From NCBI RefSeq assembly GCF_021602585.1, contig NZ_BQIP01000002.1:389614-453613 (forward strand): a stretch of 64,000 nucleotides of DNA, given 5' to 3'. The stretch comes from Pseudomonas faucium (GTDB lineage Bacteria; Pseudomonadota; Gammaproteobacteria; Pseudomonadales; Pseudomonadaceae). The translations under genes were made by a program, and so were the position numbers. The notes beneath the pieces are model-generated. The model worked only from the letters and a program-made list of their open reading frames with translations, did not search any database and was not told where the DNA came from. Positions 18,375 through 26,479 of the stretch are shown here, piece by piece (the stretch's first letter is position 1; every line of letters starts with the position of its first letter).

Positions 18375-19325
18375 TCAGAGCGCGATCGGCAGCTTCAAGG
18401 CCACCTGCTGACGCTGCGCCAGGCGCACCTCGAACTCGCTCGGGTCATGGATCATCACATCCATCCCGGCAAACGATTCCGCGGCAATCAGGCGCGACAG
18501 CCAGAAGCGCACACAGCCTACCCGCAACATTTCCGGCCACAGCTCGGCCTCGGCTGCCGTGAACGGCCGCAGCGCCGCGTAGGCCGCCAGCAGCGCCTGG
18601 GCGCGTGGCAGGTCGATCGCGCCCTGCTCATCCAGGCACCAGTCGTTCACGGTGATGGCGATGTCATACAGCATCGGGCCCGAGCAGGCGTTGTAGAAGT
18701 CGATCACACCGGTCAGGTGGGTGCCCTCGAACATCACGTTGTCGCGGAACAGGTCGGCATGCAGGTTGGCCCGTGGCAGGGCCAGGATCTGCGCCTTGTG
18801 CGCGGTGATTTCAGCCAGTGCCGGCTGCAGCAGCGCCACCTGTTCGGCGCTCAGGCGCGGCATCAGCTCGGCGCCGGATGCCAGCATCCAGTCCAGGCCA
18901 CGGTCGGTCTTGCGTTCGATGACGTGGTCGCGGGTGGCCAGGTGGATGTGCGCCAGCAGCTCGCCAACCTGGGCGCAGTGCTGGTTGTTCGGCGCCTTGA
19001 TGTGCTTGCCCGACAGCCGCGGCTGCAGCAGCGCCGGCTTGCCGCACAGCTCGCGCAGGCCGTTGCCGTCGCGGTCGCGGATGGCATAGGGCACCGGCAT
19101 GTCGGCGCCGTGCAGGGTGTCGAGCAGCTCGATGAAGAACGGCATGTCCTCGCTGGGGCCGCGTTCGATCAGCGTCAGGACGAACTCCCCCTGTTCGAGG
19201 CTGACGAAGAAGTTGCTGTTTTCGGTGCCGGCGGCAATGCCCTGGAAGTCGAGCAGACGGCCCAGCTCGTAAGGCGCCAGAAAGGTTTCCAGCTCAGGCC
19301 GGGTCACGGGGGTGAAGACTGACAT
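18375..19325 (-). CDS. thrB: Homoserine kinase (APH family)
   Basis: A 316-residue kinase that phosphorylates homoserine in threonine synthesis. It belongs to the aminoglycoside-phosphotransferase-like ThrB type found in pseudomonads, with the catalytic loop HADLFRDNVMFEG and the metal-binding GVIDFYNACSG. The ATG at 19325 is the only plausible start. It is downstream of a DUF2782 gene with a hairpin-containing 69-base spacer. Confidence 0.92.
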   Translation of the reverse strand: MSVFTPVTRPELETFLAPYELGRLLDFQGIAAGTENSNFFVSLEQGEFVLTLIERGPSEDMPFFIELLDTLHGADMPVPYAIRDRDGNGLRELCGKPALLQPRLSGKHIKAPNNQHCAQVGELLAHIHLATRDHVIERKTDRGLDWMLASGAELMPRLSAEQVALLQPALAEITAHKAQILALPRANLHADLFRDNVMFEGTHLTGVIDFYNACSGPMLYDIAITVNDWCLDEQGAIDLPRAQALLAAYAALRPFTAAEAELWPEMLRVGCVRFWLSRLIAAESFAGMDVMIHDPSEFEVRLAQRQQVALKLPIAL

Positions 19326-19345
19326 GATGAAAAAATGCCCATACG

Positions 19346-19367
19346 GGCACTTCCGCCGGGAAGTGCC
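19346..19367. promoter_or_regulatory. Hairpin between DUF2782 gene and thrB
   Basis: GGCACTTCC and GGAAGTGCC form a nine-base-pair stem around a GCCG loop, just upstream of thrB on the minus strand. There is no clear T-run after it on that strand, so it may be an mRNA processing or stabilising structure or a weak terminator. Confidence 0.45.
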
Positions 19368-19394
19368 GGGTTGATGTGAACGATACGCGTCAGA

Positions 19395-19682
19395 TTACCA
19401 CTCGAAGATCTTCCAGGACGGGATCAGCATGTCCGGCTGGTCGGAACGAATGAAATTGCCATCAGAGCCATCGGCGCGTACCAGAAAATAAGGCTTGCCG
19501 TTTTTCGGCGTGATCTTGATCGCATACAGGAAGCCGTTCTGCCGGTATTCCTGGATGGTTTTGTCGCCTTCCGTGCGAATGGTCACCTCGGGATCTGCCG
19601 AGGGGGCGTCGTCCGCCGCCAGGGTGACGACTGGCATGGTTGCCAACAGGCCGAGCAGTAACAGGCGATTGAGTGTACGCAT
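19395..19682 (-). CDS. DUF2782 periplasmic protein
   Basis: A 95-residue protein with a signal peptide (MRTLNRLLLLGLLATMPVVTLA) and a single conserved domain (EVTIRTEGDKTIQEYRQNG...YFLVRADG). It is DUF2782, always small and exported; no function is known. It is divergent from polA and upstream of thrB in the same direction. Confidence 0.85.
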   Translation of the reverse strand: MRTLNRLLLLGLLATMPVVTLAADDAPSADPEVTIRTEGDKTIQEYRQNGFLYAIKITPKNGKPYFLVRADGSDGNFIRSDQPDMLIPSWKIFEW

Positions 19683-19756
19683 GATAACCTTGTCCCTTTG
19701 TCGTCATTGATCCGGCTATTCTAGCTCCGGACCCGCCGAAAAGGTTGATTCTGCTC

Positions 19757-22504
19757 ATGAGCCAAGCGCCCCTCGTCCTGGTGGACGGTTCCTCCTACCT
19801 TTATCGCGCCTTCCACGCGCTGCCGCCGCTGACCACCTCCAAGGGCATGCCCACCGGCGCGGTCAAGGGTGTGCTGAACATGCTCAAGAGCTTGCGCAAA
19901 CAGTACCCCGACAGCCTGTTCGCCGTGGTGTTCGACGCCAAGGGCGGCACCTTCCGCGACGCCATGTTCGCCGAATACAAGGCCAACCGCCCGAGCATGC
20001 CCGACGACTTGCGGGTCCAGGTCGAGCCTTTGCACGCCAGCGTCAAGGCGCTGGGCTACCCGCTGCTGTGCGTCGAGGGCGTGGAGGCGGACGACGTGAT
20101 CGGCACCCTGGCGCGCAGCAGCGCAGCCATGGGCCGGCCGGTGATCATCTCGACCGGCGACAAGGACATGGCGCAGCTGGTGGACGGCCACGTGACCCTG
20201 GTCAACACCATGACCGGCAGCGTGCTGGACGTTGCCGGCGTGCACGAAAAATTCGGCGTGGGCCCGGAGCACATCATCGATTTCCTCGCCCTGATGGGCG
20301 ACAAGGTCGACAACATCCCTGGCGTGCCTGGCGTGGGCGAGAAGACCGCGGTCGGCCTGCTGACCGGTATCGGCGGCGGCCTCAGCGACCTCTACGCCAA
20401 CCTCGACAAGGTGCCGACGCTGGCCATCCGGGGTGCCAAGACCCTGCCCGCCAAGCTGCAGGAACACCGCGACGCGGCGTTCTTGTCCTACGAACTGGCG
20501 ACCATCAAGGTCGATGTGCCGCTGGATATCGAAGTGGACGCGCTGGTGTGCGGCGAGCCGGACCGCGAGGCCCTGCTGGCGCTGTACACCGATATGGAGT
20601 TCAAGAGCTGGATCGCCGACGTGCAGCGCGACGCGGCCAGGGCCGGCGATGACATCGCCCCGGCCGAGGAGCCGGCGGCCAAGGTCGAGCCCAAGTACGA
20701 GACCATTCTCGACCAGGCCCGCTTCGACGCCTGGCTGGAGAAACTGCGCCAGGCGCCGCTGTTCGCCTTCGACACCGAAACCACCAGCCTCGATGCACAA
20801 CAGGCGCAACTGGTCGGCCTGTCGTTCGCGGTCGATGCCCATGAAGCCGCCTACGTGCCGCTGGGCCACGACTACGAGGGGGCTCCCGCACAGCTGGACC
20901 GCGAGGCCGTGCTGCTGGCGTTGAAACCGCTGCTGGAAGACCCGGCCAAGGCCAAGGTCGGGCAGAACGCCAAGTACGACATCAACATCCTGGCCAATGG
21001 CAGCCCGGCCATCGAGATGCGCGGCGTGGCCTACGACACCATGCTCGAGTCCTACGTGCTCAACTCCACCGCCACCCGCCACGACATGGACAGCCTGGCG
21101 CAGAAGTACCTCGACCACACCACCATCGCCTTCGAGGACATCGCCGGCAAGGGCGCCAAGCAGCTGACTTTCAACCAGATCGACCTGGAAAAGGCCGGCC
21201 CCTACGCCGCCGAAGACGCCGACATCACCCTGCGCCTGCACCAGGCCCTGCAGGCGCGCCTGGCCAAGACGCCGAGCGTGCAGCCGGTGTTGATGGACAT
21301 CGAGATGCCGCTGGTGCCGGTGCTGGCCAAGATCGAGCGCCAGGGGGCGCTGGTCGATGCCGCGCTGCTGCAGGTGCAAAGTGGCGAGCTTGGGGTGAAG
21401 ATGGCCGAGCTGGAGCGCCGCGCCTTCGAGCTGGCCGGTGAGGAATTCAACCTGGGTTCGCCCAAGCAGCTGGGCTCGATCCTCTACGACAAGCTGGGCA
21501 TGCCGGTGCTGAGCAAGACCGCCAAGGGCCAGCCATCGACTGCCGAAGCGGTGCTCGACGAGCTGGCCGAACAAGGCTACCCGCTGCCTGAAGTGCTGAT
21601 GCAGTACCGCAGCTTAAGCAAGCTCAAGAGCACCTACACCGACAAGCTGCCGGGGCAGATCAACCCGCGCACCGGGCGTATCCACACCTCGTACCAGCAG
21701 GCCGTGGCCGCCACCGGGCGGCTGTCGTCCAGCGACCCGAACCTGCAGAACATCCCGATCCGCACCGCCGAAGGCCGGCGCATTCGCCAGGCCTTCGTCG
21801 CCAGCCCGGGCTACAAGCTGCTGGCGGCGGACTATTCGCAGATCGAGCTGCGCATCATGGCCCACCTGGCCAAGGATGAAGGCTTGCTGCACGCCTTCCG
21901 CAACGACCTGGACGTGCATCGCGCCACTGCGGCGGAAGTGTTCGGCGTCGCCCTGGAAGCGGTGACCACCGACCAGCGGCGCAGCGCCAAGGCCATCAAC
22001 TTCGGCCTGATCTACGGCATGAGCGCGTTTGGCCTGGCCAAGCAGATCGGCGTCGATCGCAAGCAGTCCCAGGACTACATCGACCGCTACTTCGCCCGCT
22101 ACCCGGGCGTGCTGGCCTACATGGAGCGCACCCGCGCCCAGGCCGCCGAGCAAGGTTTCGTCGAAACCCTGTTCGGCCGGCGCCTGTACCTGCCCGATAT
22201 CAATGCCAAGAACCCGGCCCTGCGCAAAGGCGCCGAGCGCACGGCGATCAACGCGCCGATGCAGGGCACGGCGGCCGACATCATCAAGCGGGCGATGGTC
22301 AACGTCGACAACTGGCTTAGCGAGAGCGGCCTGGATGCGCGCGTGATCCTGCAGGTGCACGATGAACTGGTGCTGGAGGTGCGTGAGAATTTGGTCGAGC
22401 AGGTCAAAGATGAAATTCGCGGGCACATGAGCCGTGCGGCGCAACTGGATGTTCCGCTGCTGGTCGAAGTGGGTATTGGCGCGAATTGGGACGAAGCTCA
22501 CTGA
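19757..22504 (+). CDS. polA: DNA polymerase I
   Basis: A 915-residue polymerase used in Okazaki fragment maturation and repair. It contains a 5'-3' exonuclease domain (residues 1 to about 290, with [18 protein letters not shown]), a 3'-5' exonuclease domain with an intact FDTETTSLD motif, and a polymerase domain with DYSQIELRI and [10 protein letters not shown]. The ATG at 19757 ([11 protein letters not shown]) is preferred over a TTG twelve bases upstream. It is followed by the ErsA-like sRNA locus. Confidence 0.96.
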   Translation: MSQAPLVLVDGSSYLYRAFHALPPLTTSKGMPTGAVKGVLNMLKSLRKQYPDSLFAVVFDAKGGTFRDAMFAEYKANRPSMPDDLRVQVEPLHASVKALGYPLLCVEGVEADDVIGTLARSSAAMGRPVIISTGDKDMAQLVDGHVTLVNTMTGSVLDVAGVHEKFGVGPEHIIDFLALMGDKVDNIPGVPGVGEKTAVGLLTGIGGGLSDLYANLDKVPTLAIRGAKTLPAKLQEHRDAAFLSYELATIKVDVPLDIEVDALVCGEPDREALLALYTDMEFKSWIADVQRDAARAGDDIAPAEEPAAKVEPKYETILDQARFDAWLEKLRQAPLFAFDTETTSLDAQQAQLVGLSFAVDAHEAAYVPLGHDYEGAPAQLDREAVLLALKPLLEDPAKAKVGQNAKYDINILANGSPAIEMRGVAYDTMLESYVLNSTATRHDMDSLAQKYLDHTTIAFEDIAGKGAKQLTFNQIDLEKAGPYAAEDADITLRLHQALQARLAKTPSVQPVLMDIEMPLVPVLAKIERQGALVDAALLQVQSGELGVKMAELERRAFELAGEEFNLGSPKQLGSILYDKLGMPVLSKTAKGQPSTAEAVLDELAEQGYPLPEVLMQYRSLSKLKSTYTDKLPGQINPRTGRIHTSYQQAVAATGRLSSSDPNLQNIPIRTAEGRRIRQAFVASPGYKLLAADYSQIELRIMAHLAKDEGLLHAFRNDLDVHRATAAEVFGVALEAVTTDQRRSAKAINFGLIYGMSAFGLAKQIGVDRKQSQDYIDRYFARYPGVLAYMERTRAQAAEQGFVETLFGRRLYLPDINAKNPALRKGAERTAINAPMQGTAADIIKRAMVNVDNWLSESGLDARVILQVHDELVLEVRENLVEQVKDEIRGHMSRAAQLDVPLLVEVGIGANWDEAH

Positions 22505-22552
22505 TTGAGCCGGGAAAGCTGTGTAGGATCTGCGACGTAGTGACGCGGATCC

Positions 22553-22570
22553 TGGCATGGCTCGATGCCA
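22553..22570. promoter_or_regulatory. Short hairpin after polA
   Basis: TGGCAT and ATGCCA form a six-base-pair stem with a six-base loop 50 bases after the polA stop. There is no T-run, so termination is doubtful. Confidence 0.35.
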
Positions 22571-22626
22571 TTAGTTCGGAGGTTTCATGAAACTATCGCA
22601 AATAGTTTTGAGGGCTTCGGAACTAA
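22571..22626. repeat. Nested inverted repeats upstream of the ErsA-like gene
   Basis: TTAGTTC (22571-22577) and GAACTAA (22620-22626) form a 7-bp inverted repeat. Inside lies a perfect hairpin, AAACTAT (22590-22596) and ATAGTTT (22602-22608). The right outer arm is the candidate AlgU -35 element, so the structure could tune sRNA promoter access or end upstream transcripts. Confidence 0.5.
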
Positions 22627-22647
22627 AGTGGTGAAGCGCCACTCAGA
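22620..22647 (+). promoter_or_regulatory. Candidate AlgU (sigma-22) promoter of the ErsA-like sRNA
   Basis: GAACTA (22620-22625) and TCAGA (22643-22647) with a 17-base spacer fit the AlgU consensus GAACTT-N16/17-TCTGA with one mismatch in each element. The expected start of transcription is near 22653. ErsA of P. aeruginosa is transcribed by this sigma factor. Confidence 0.7.
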
Positions 22648-22652
22648 GTAAC

Positions 22653-22783
22653 TGAACGGCTGGTGAAGCCTTTCGATGCTCCTATGTTGTGTTAAGTGTT
22701 GGCAGATACCCGGGCCCCGCCCTAGCGGTCCGGACTTGAACCCCGAACTTCCCCCTCCCCATACGAAGTCCGGGGTTTTTTTT
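22653..22783 (+). ncRNA. ersA: ErsA-like small RNA
   Basis: The locus between polA and engB is where P. aeruginosa encodes ErsA, a roughly 132-nt envelope-stress sRNA. From the AlgU-like promoter to the end of the T-run here is about 131 bases, matching that size. The 3' part is a terminator hairpin, CCCCGAACTTC (22741-22751) pairing with GAAGTCCGGGG (22765-22775) apart from one mismatch, followed by eight T. Its loop (CCCCTCCCCATAC) is C-rich, typical of seed regions pairing with ribosome binding sites. I infer Hfq-dependent regulation; the exact 5' end is an estimate. Confidence 0.75.
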
Positions 22784-22820
22784 GCCCGGAATTTGATTAA
22801 AGGGCCCTGCGCAGTCCCTG

Positions 22821-22935
22821 GTAGGAGCGGCCTCGTGTCGCGAAAGGGCTGCAAAGCAGCCCCAGGATTTCAGCAGCGCTGCACAGGTTGCAGGGGCCGC
22901 TTCGCGCCCCTGTCGCGACACAAGGCCGCTCCTAC
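22821..22935. repeat. Long paired extragenic repeat, GTAGGAGCGGCC family
   Basis: GTAGGAGCGGCCTCGTGTCG at the left is mirrored by CGACACAAGGCCGCTCCTAC at the right, with GGGCTGC/GCAGCCC and GGGGCCGCTTCGCGCCCC stems in between. It lies between the sRNA terminator and the engB stop and belongs to the same family as the single copy at 5119-5161. Confidence 0.8.
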
Positions 22936-22948
22936 AAAAAGGGCGCCT

Positions 22949-23581
22949 TCAGGCCACCGGCTTGTCTTCCAGCTCCATCCAGTCCGCCAGCACCTTGTAG
23001 GCCTCTTCCAGGCCCAGGCGCTTGGGTGCCGAGAACAGCTGGATGGTCACGCCATCGCCCCAGCCCTTGCGAATTTCCGACTGCACCTTGAGCAGGGTGT
23101 TCTTGCCGGCGCCGTGGGTCAGCTTGTCGGCCTTGGTCAGCAGGATGTGCATCGGCATGCCGCTGGCCTTGGCCCAGTCGAGCATCATCTTGTCGAAGTC
23201 GGTCATCGGATGGCGCACGTCCATCATCAGGATCACGCCGCGCAGGCACTCGCGGCTGCCCAGGTAGGCTTCCAGGTGACGCTGCCAGTGCTGCTTGAGC
23301 GGAATCGGGACTTTTGCATATCCGTAGCCCGGCAGGTCGACCAAACGCCGTTCATCGTCCAGACTGAAGAAATTCAACAGCTGGGTGCGCCCTGGAGTTT
23401 TCGAGGTACGCGCCAGGCTGGCATGAGTCAGGGTATTGAGGGCGCTGGATTTGCCGGCGTTGGAACGGCCGGCGAAAGCCACCTCGTAACCCTGGTCGTC
23501 CGGGCATTGTTCGACCTTGGCAGCACTGAGGGCGAATTTGGCTTTCTGGCAGAGGCCGAGGATGGGGTTCTTGACTTGCAT
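22949..23581 (-). CDS. engB: Ribosome biogenesis GTPase YsxC/EngB
   Basis: A 210-residue Era-like GTPase needed for large ribosomal subunit assembly and cell division. The G1 motif [10 protein letters not shown]3 DLPGYG and G4 TKAD are present. I chose ATG at 23581 ([16 protein letters not shown]), which gives the family's length, although the frame is open further upstream. It is convergent with the sRNA and polA, a conserved arrangement. Confidence 0.93.
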   Translation of the reverse strand: MQVKNPILGLCQKAKFALSAAKVEQCPDDQGYEVAFAGRSNAGKSSALNTLTHASLARTSKTPGRTQLLNFFSLDDERRLVDLPGYGYAKVPIPLKQHWQRHLEAYLGSRECLRGVILMMDVRHPMTDFDKMMLDWAKASGMPMHILLTKADKLTHGAGKNTLLKVQSEIRKGWGDGVTIQLFSAPKRLGLEEAYKVLADWMELEDKPVA

Positions 23582-23654
23582 GGGATTTCCGATGTGGGTG
23601 TTGCCAAAGCCTAGGCCGGCAAGCGGTGTCGTTTCCGTTTGGATGGCGGAAGTA

Positions 23655-23660
23655 TATAAT
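23655..23660 (+). promoter_or_regulatory. -10 element upstream of the cytochrome c5-like gene
   Basis: A perfect TATAAT is followed by GCCCC. The -35 region is weak (TTTCCG at 23632-23637, 17-bp spacing). It lies 45 bases upstream of the start at 23706. Confidence 0.5.
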
Positions 23661-23705
23661 GCCCCAGTTTTTGTGTGCTCATTCTCCCAGCGAAGGAGAA
23701 CGGGC

Positions 23706-24077
23706 ATGGGGTGTCGAACAATAGCTCGCGCATCAGAACGCAGCGCGTCCCCCAACCCTGTCAGGTCGTTTCGCATGGCGAAATGGCTGCTAGCTGTCGG
23801 TATGTTCCTGCCGTTTTTCAGCGCACAGGCTACACAGGATCCCGAGGCGTTGTACAACCGCACATGTGCGGCCTGTCACGCCGGGCAGTTGCCACAGGCA
23901 CCCAAGCGGGGTGACCGGGCAGCATGGGAGCCAAGGCTGGCGAAAGGCATGGAGGTACTTCAGGCGCATGTTACACAGGGTTTCAAGGCTATGCCGCCGC
24001 GTGGATTGTGCATGGACTGCAGTGCCGAGGACTACCGTTTGGTCATCCTTTGGATGAGCGGCAGTCCCGATACATAA
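23706..24077 (+). CDS. Cytochrome c5-like periplasmic protein
   Basis: A small class I cytochrome c (123 aa from ATG at 23706). CAACH binds heme and [15 protein letters not shown] near the end resembles the Met ligand plus disulfide of cytochrome c5. The ATG at 23706 has AAGGAG at proper distance, but it places a charged 23-residue extension before the typical signal peptide [19 protein letters not shown]; an internal ATG at 23775 would start exactly at that signal but lacks a ribosome binding site. It is followed by cc4 after 31 bases and is probably an electron carrier to terminal oxidases. Confidence 0.87.
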   Translation: MGCRTIARASERSASPNPVRSFRMAKWLLAVGMFLPFFSAQATQDPEALYNRTCAACHAGQLPQAPKRGDRAAWEPRLAKGMEVLQAHVTQGFKAMPPRGLCMDCSAEDYRLVILWMSGSPDT

Positions 24078-24108
24078 CATTTCACCCTTAGCCGTGTTGG
24101 ATTAGCTG

Positions 24109-24726
24109 ATGAACAAACTAGTCGTGAGTCTGCTGTTGACCATGGGTGTCGCCGGTGCAGCCACTGCTGCTGACCCCATCAAAGGCGATGCCGCCGCCGG
24201 CCAGGCCAAAACGGCCGTTTGTGGGGCCTGCCACAACCCCGACGGCAACAGCCTGGCGCCGAACTTCCCGAAACTGGCCGGCCAGGGCCAGCGCTACCTG
24301 GAGAAACAGCTGCACGACATCAAGTCGGGCAAGCGCACCGTGCTGGAAATGACCGGCATGCTGGCCAATTTCAGCGATCAGGACCTGGCCGACATCGCCG
24401 CCTACTTCTCCAGCCAGAAAGGCAGCGTGGGCGCCGCCGACCCGGCACTGGTCGAGCGCGGCAAGGCCTTGTTCAACGGGGGCGACCTGGAGAAAGGCAT
24501 GCCGGCCTGTATCGGTTGCCACTCGCCCAATGGCGCGGGCATCGCCCTGGCAGGCTTCCCCCACCTGGGTGGCCAGCATTCCCAGTACGTGGCCAAGCAG
24601 CTGACCGACTTCCGCGAAGGCGAGCGCACCAACGATGGCGATGCGGCCATCATGCGCTCCATCTCCAGCAAGCTGAGCAACAAGGACATCCAGGCGCTGT
24701 CCAGCTACATCCAGGGCCTGCATTAA
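24109..24726 (+). CDS. cc4: Diheme cytochrome c4
   Basis: A 205-residue periplasmic diheme cytochrome. Signal peptide MNKLVVSLLLTMGVAGAATA is followed by two similar halves, each with a heme site: CGACH (Cys38, Cys41, His42) and CIGCH (starting at Cys134). Met ligands are in the MLANFS and MRSISSK regions. Cytochrome c4 shuttles electrons to cbb3 and other oxidases, and its gene is next to the c5-like gene. An intrinsic terminator follows the stop. Confidence 0.95.
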   Translation: MNKLVVSLLLTMGVAGAATAADPIKGDAAAGQAKTAVCGACHNPDGNSLAPNFPKLAGQGQRYLEKQLHDIKSGKRTVLEMTGMLANFSDQDLADIAAYFSSQKGSVGAADPALVERGKALFNGGDLEKGMPACIGCHSPNGAGIALAGFPHLGGQHSQYVAKQLTDFREGERTNDGDAAIMRSISSKLSNKDIQALSSYIQGLH

Positions 24727-24756
24727 CATTCGGTTAATGCGCCAACTGTAAAGATG

Positions 24757-24784
24757 AAAGGGCGGCGCGGGCCGCCCTTTTTTC
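24757..24784 (+). terminator. Intrinsic terminator after cc4
   Basis: AAAGGGCGGC and GCCGCCCTTT form a strong stem with a short GCGG loop, followed by TTT. It separates the cytochromes from dsbA. Confidence 0.85.
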
Positions 24785-24880
24785 TGTCCGCAGCCGGTAC
24801 ACTACAGAACTCGGGCCCTTCCCGACCTGTCTGAACCACAGGTCGCGTCGAGGCGACCAATGACTGCTCAGGAGTAAAGC

Positions 24881-25516
24881 ATGCGTAAACTGATTCTCAG
24901 CGCTGCGCTGGTCGCTGCCAGCGTATTCGGTATGGCCGCCGTACAGGCAGCAGAACCTGCCACGGCCGGCAAGGAATACATCGAGCTGAGCAACCCTGTT
25001 CCGGTATCCGTGCCCGGCAAGATCGAAGTGGTCGAGCTGTTCTGGTATGGCTGCCCCCACTGCTACCACTTCGAGCCGACCATCAACCCATGGGCGGAAA
25101 AACTGCCCAAGGACGTCAACTTCAAGCGCGTACCAGCCATGTTCGGCGGCCCTTGGGACGCCCACGGCCAGATGTTCCTGACCCTCGAAGCCATGGGCGT
25201 CGAGCAGAAGGTTCACGCTGCCGTCTTCGACGCCATCCAGAACCAGCACAAGCGCCTGACCGACCCTAAAGACATGGCCGACTTCCTCGCCACCCAGGGT
25301 GTCGACAAGGACAAGTTCCTCGCGACCTTCAACTCCTTCGCCATCAAGGGCCAGGTCGCCCAGGCCAAGGAACTGGCGAAGAAGTATGAAATCACCGGTG
25401 TACCGAGCATGGTGGTCAACGGCAAGTACCGCTTCGACCTGGGCACCGCCGGTGGCCCGGACGGCGTGCTGAACGTCGCCGACCAGCTGATCGCCAAGGA
25501 GCGCGCCGCTAAGTAA
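24881..25516 (+). CDS. dsbA: Thiol:disulfide interchange protein DsbA
   Basis: A 211-residue periplasmic oxidant that introduces disulfides. A signal peptide (MRKLILSAALVAASVFGMAAVQA) precedes a thioredoxin fold with CPHC at Cys58-Cys61 and a cis-Pro loop TGVPSMV. The ATG follows CAGGAGTAAAG. Twelve bases after its stop starts the endonuclease-family gene, suggesting an operon. Confidence 0.95.
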   Translation: MRKLILSAALVAASVFGMAAVQAAEPATAGKEYIELSNPVPVSVPGKIEVVELFWYGCPHCYHFEPTINPWAEKLPKDVNFKRVPAMFGGPWDAHGQMFLTLEAMGVEQKVHAAVFDAIQNQHKRLTDPKDMADFLATQGVDKDKFLATFNSFAIKGQVAQAKELAKKYEITGVPSMVVNGKYRFDLGTAGGPDGVLNVADQLIAKERAAK

Positions 25517-25528
25517 GCGGCGAACCCC

Positions 25529-26383
25529 ATGCGCCGTTTCCGATCCGCGCGTGGCATTGGCCTGCACCAGCCGCAGGTCAACGAGCATCACCTGCAGGCT
25601 CCCGGCCTGCCTGAGGATGGTCGCCTGCGGCTGCTCAGCTTCAATATCCAGGTGGGCATCAGCACCGAGCGTTATCGCCATTACCTGACCCGCAGCTGGC
25701 AGCACCTGCTGCCGCACAACGGGCGTGCCGGCAACCTGCAGAAGATTGGCGAGCTGCTTGGCGAGTTCGACCTGGTGGCCCTGCAGGAAGCCGACGGCGG
25801 CAGCCTGCGTTCAGGCTACGTCAACCAGGTCGAACATCTCGCCCACCTGGGGGCCTTCCCCTATTGGTACCAGCAGCTCAACCGCAACCTCGGGCGCTTC
25901 GCCCAGCACAGCAACGGCGTGCTCAGCCGCCTCAAGCCACAACTGCTCGAAGACCACCCCCTGCCCGGCCCGGCCGGCCGTGGTGCGATTCTGGTGCGCT
26001 TCGGCGAAGGTGAAGATGCGCTGATCGTGGTGATGATGCACCTGGCCCTGGGTGCCAAGACCCGCGCCCGCCAGCTGGCCTACATCCGCGAGCTGATCGG
26101 CGGCTACCGCCATCAGGTGCTGATGGGCGACATGAATACCCATGCCACCGACCTGCTCGACCATTCCCCCTTGCGCGACCTGGGCCTGATTGCCCCGCAG
26201 GTCGAAGCAACCTTCCCCAGCTGGCGCCCGCAGCGCTGCCTGGACCATATCCTGCTCAGCTCGAGCCTGACCCTGGAGCGGGTCGAGGTGCTGGCGCAGC
26301 CGATATCCGACCACCTCCCGGTCGCCGTGGAGATCCGATTGCCTGATGCACTGACTGTGGATACGCTGCCGGTCTTGCGCTAG
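25529..26383 (+). CDS. Endonuclease/exonuclease/phosphatase family protein
   Basis: A 284-residue protein of the EEP superfamily (DNase I-like, Mg-dependent phosphoesterases). The motifs LLSFNIQVG, ALQEADGG, MHLALG, GDMNTHA and the closing ISDHLPV (Asp-His) are present. There is no signal peptide, so it should be cytoplasmic. The substrate (nucleic acid, lipid or nucleotide) cannot be told from the sequence. It lies 12 bases after dsbA in a conserved position also seen in P. aeruginosa. Confidence 0.85.
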   Translation: MRRFRSARGIGLHQPQVNEHHLQAPGLPEDGRLRLLSFNIQVGISTERYRHYLTRSWQHLLPHNGRAGNLQKIGELLGEFDLVALQEADGGSLRSGYVNQVEHLAHLGAFPYWYQQLNRNLGRFAQHSNGVLSRLKPQLLEDHPLPGPAGRGAILVRFGEGEDALIVVMMHLALGAKTRARQLAYIRELIGGYRHQVLMGDMNTHATDLLDHSPLRDLGLIAPQVEATFPSWRPQRCLDHILLSSSLTLERVEVLAQPISDHLPVAVEIRLPDALTVDTLPVLR

Positions 26384-26479
26384 ATCAGCAAAAGCCGCCT
26401 GAACCCTCAAGTGTTCCGGGCGCGCGCCGACAGCGTGTCATCACGTCCCCCAGATGCATTACCCGTTGCGGATCCAGGC

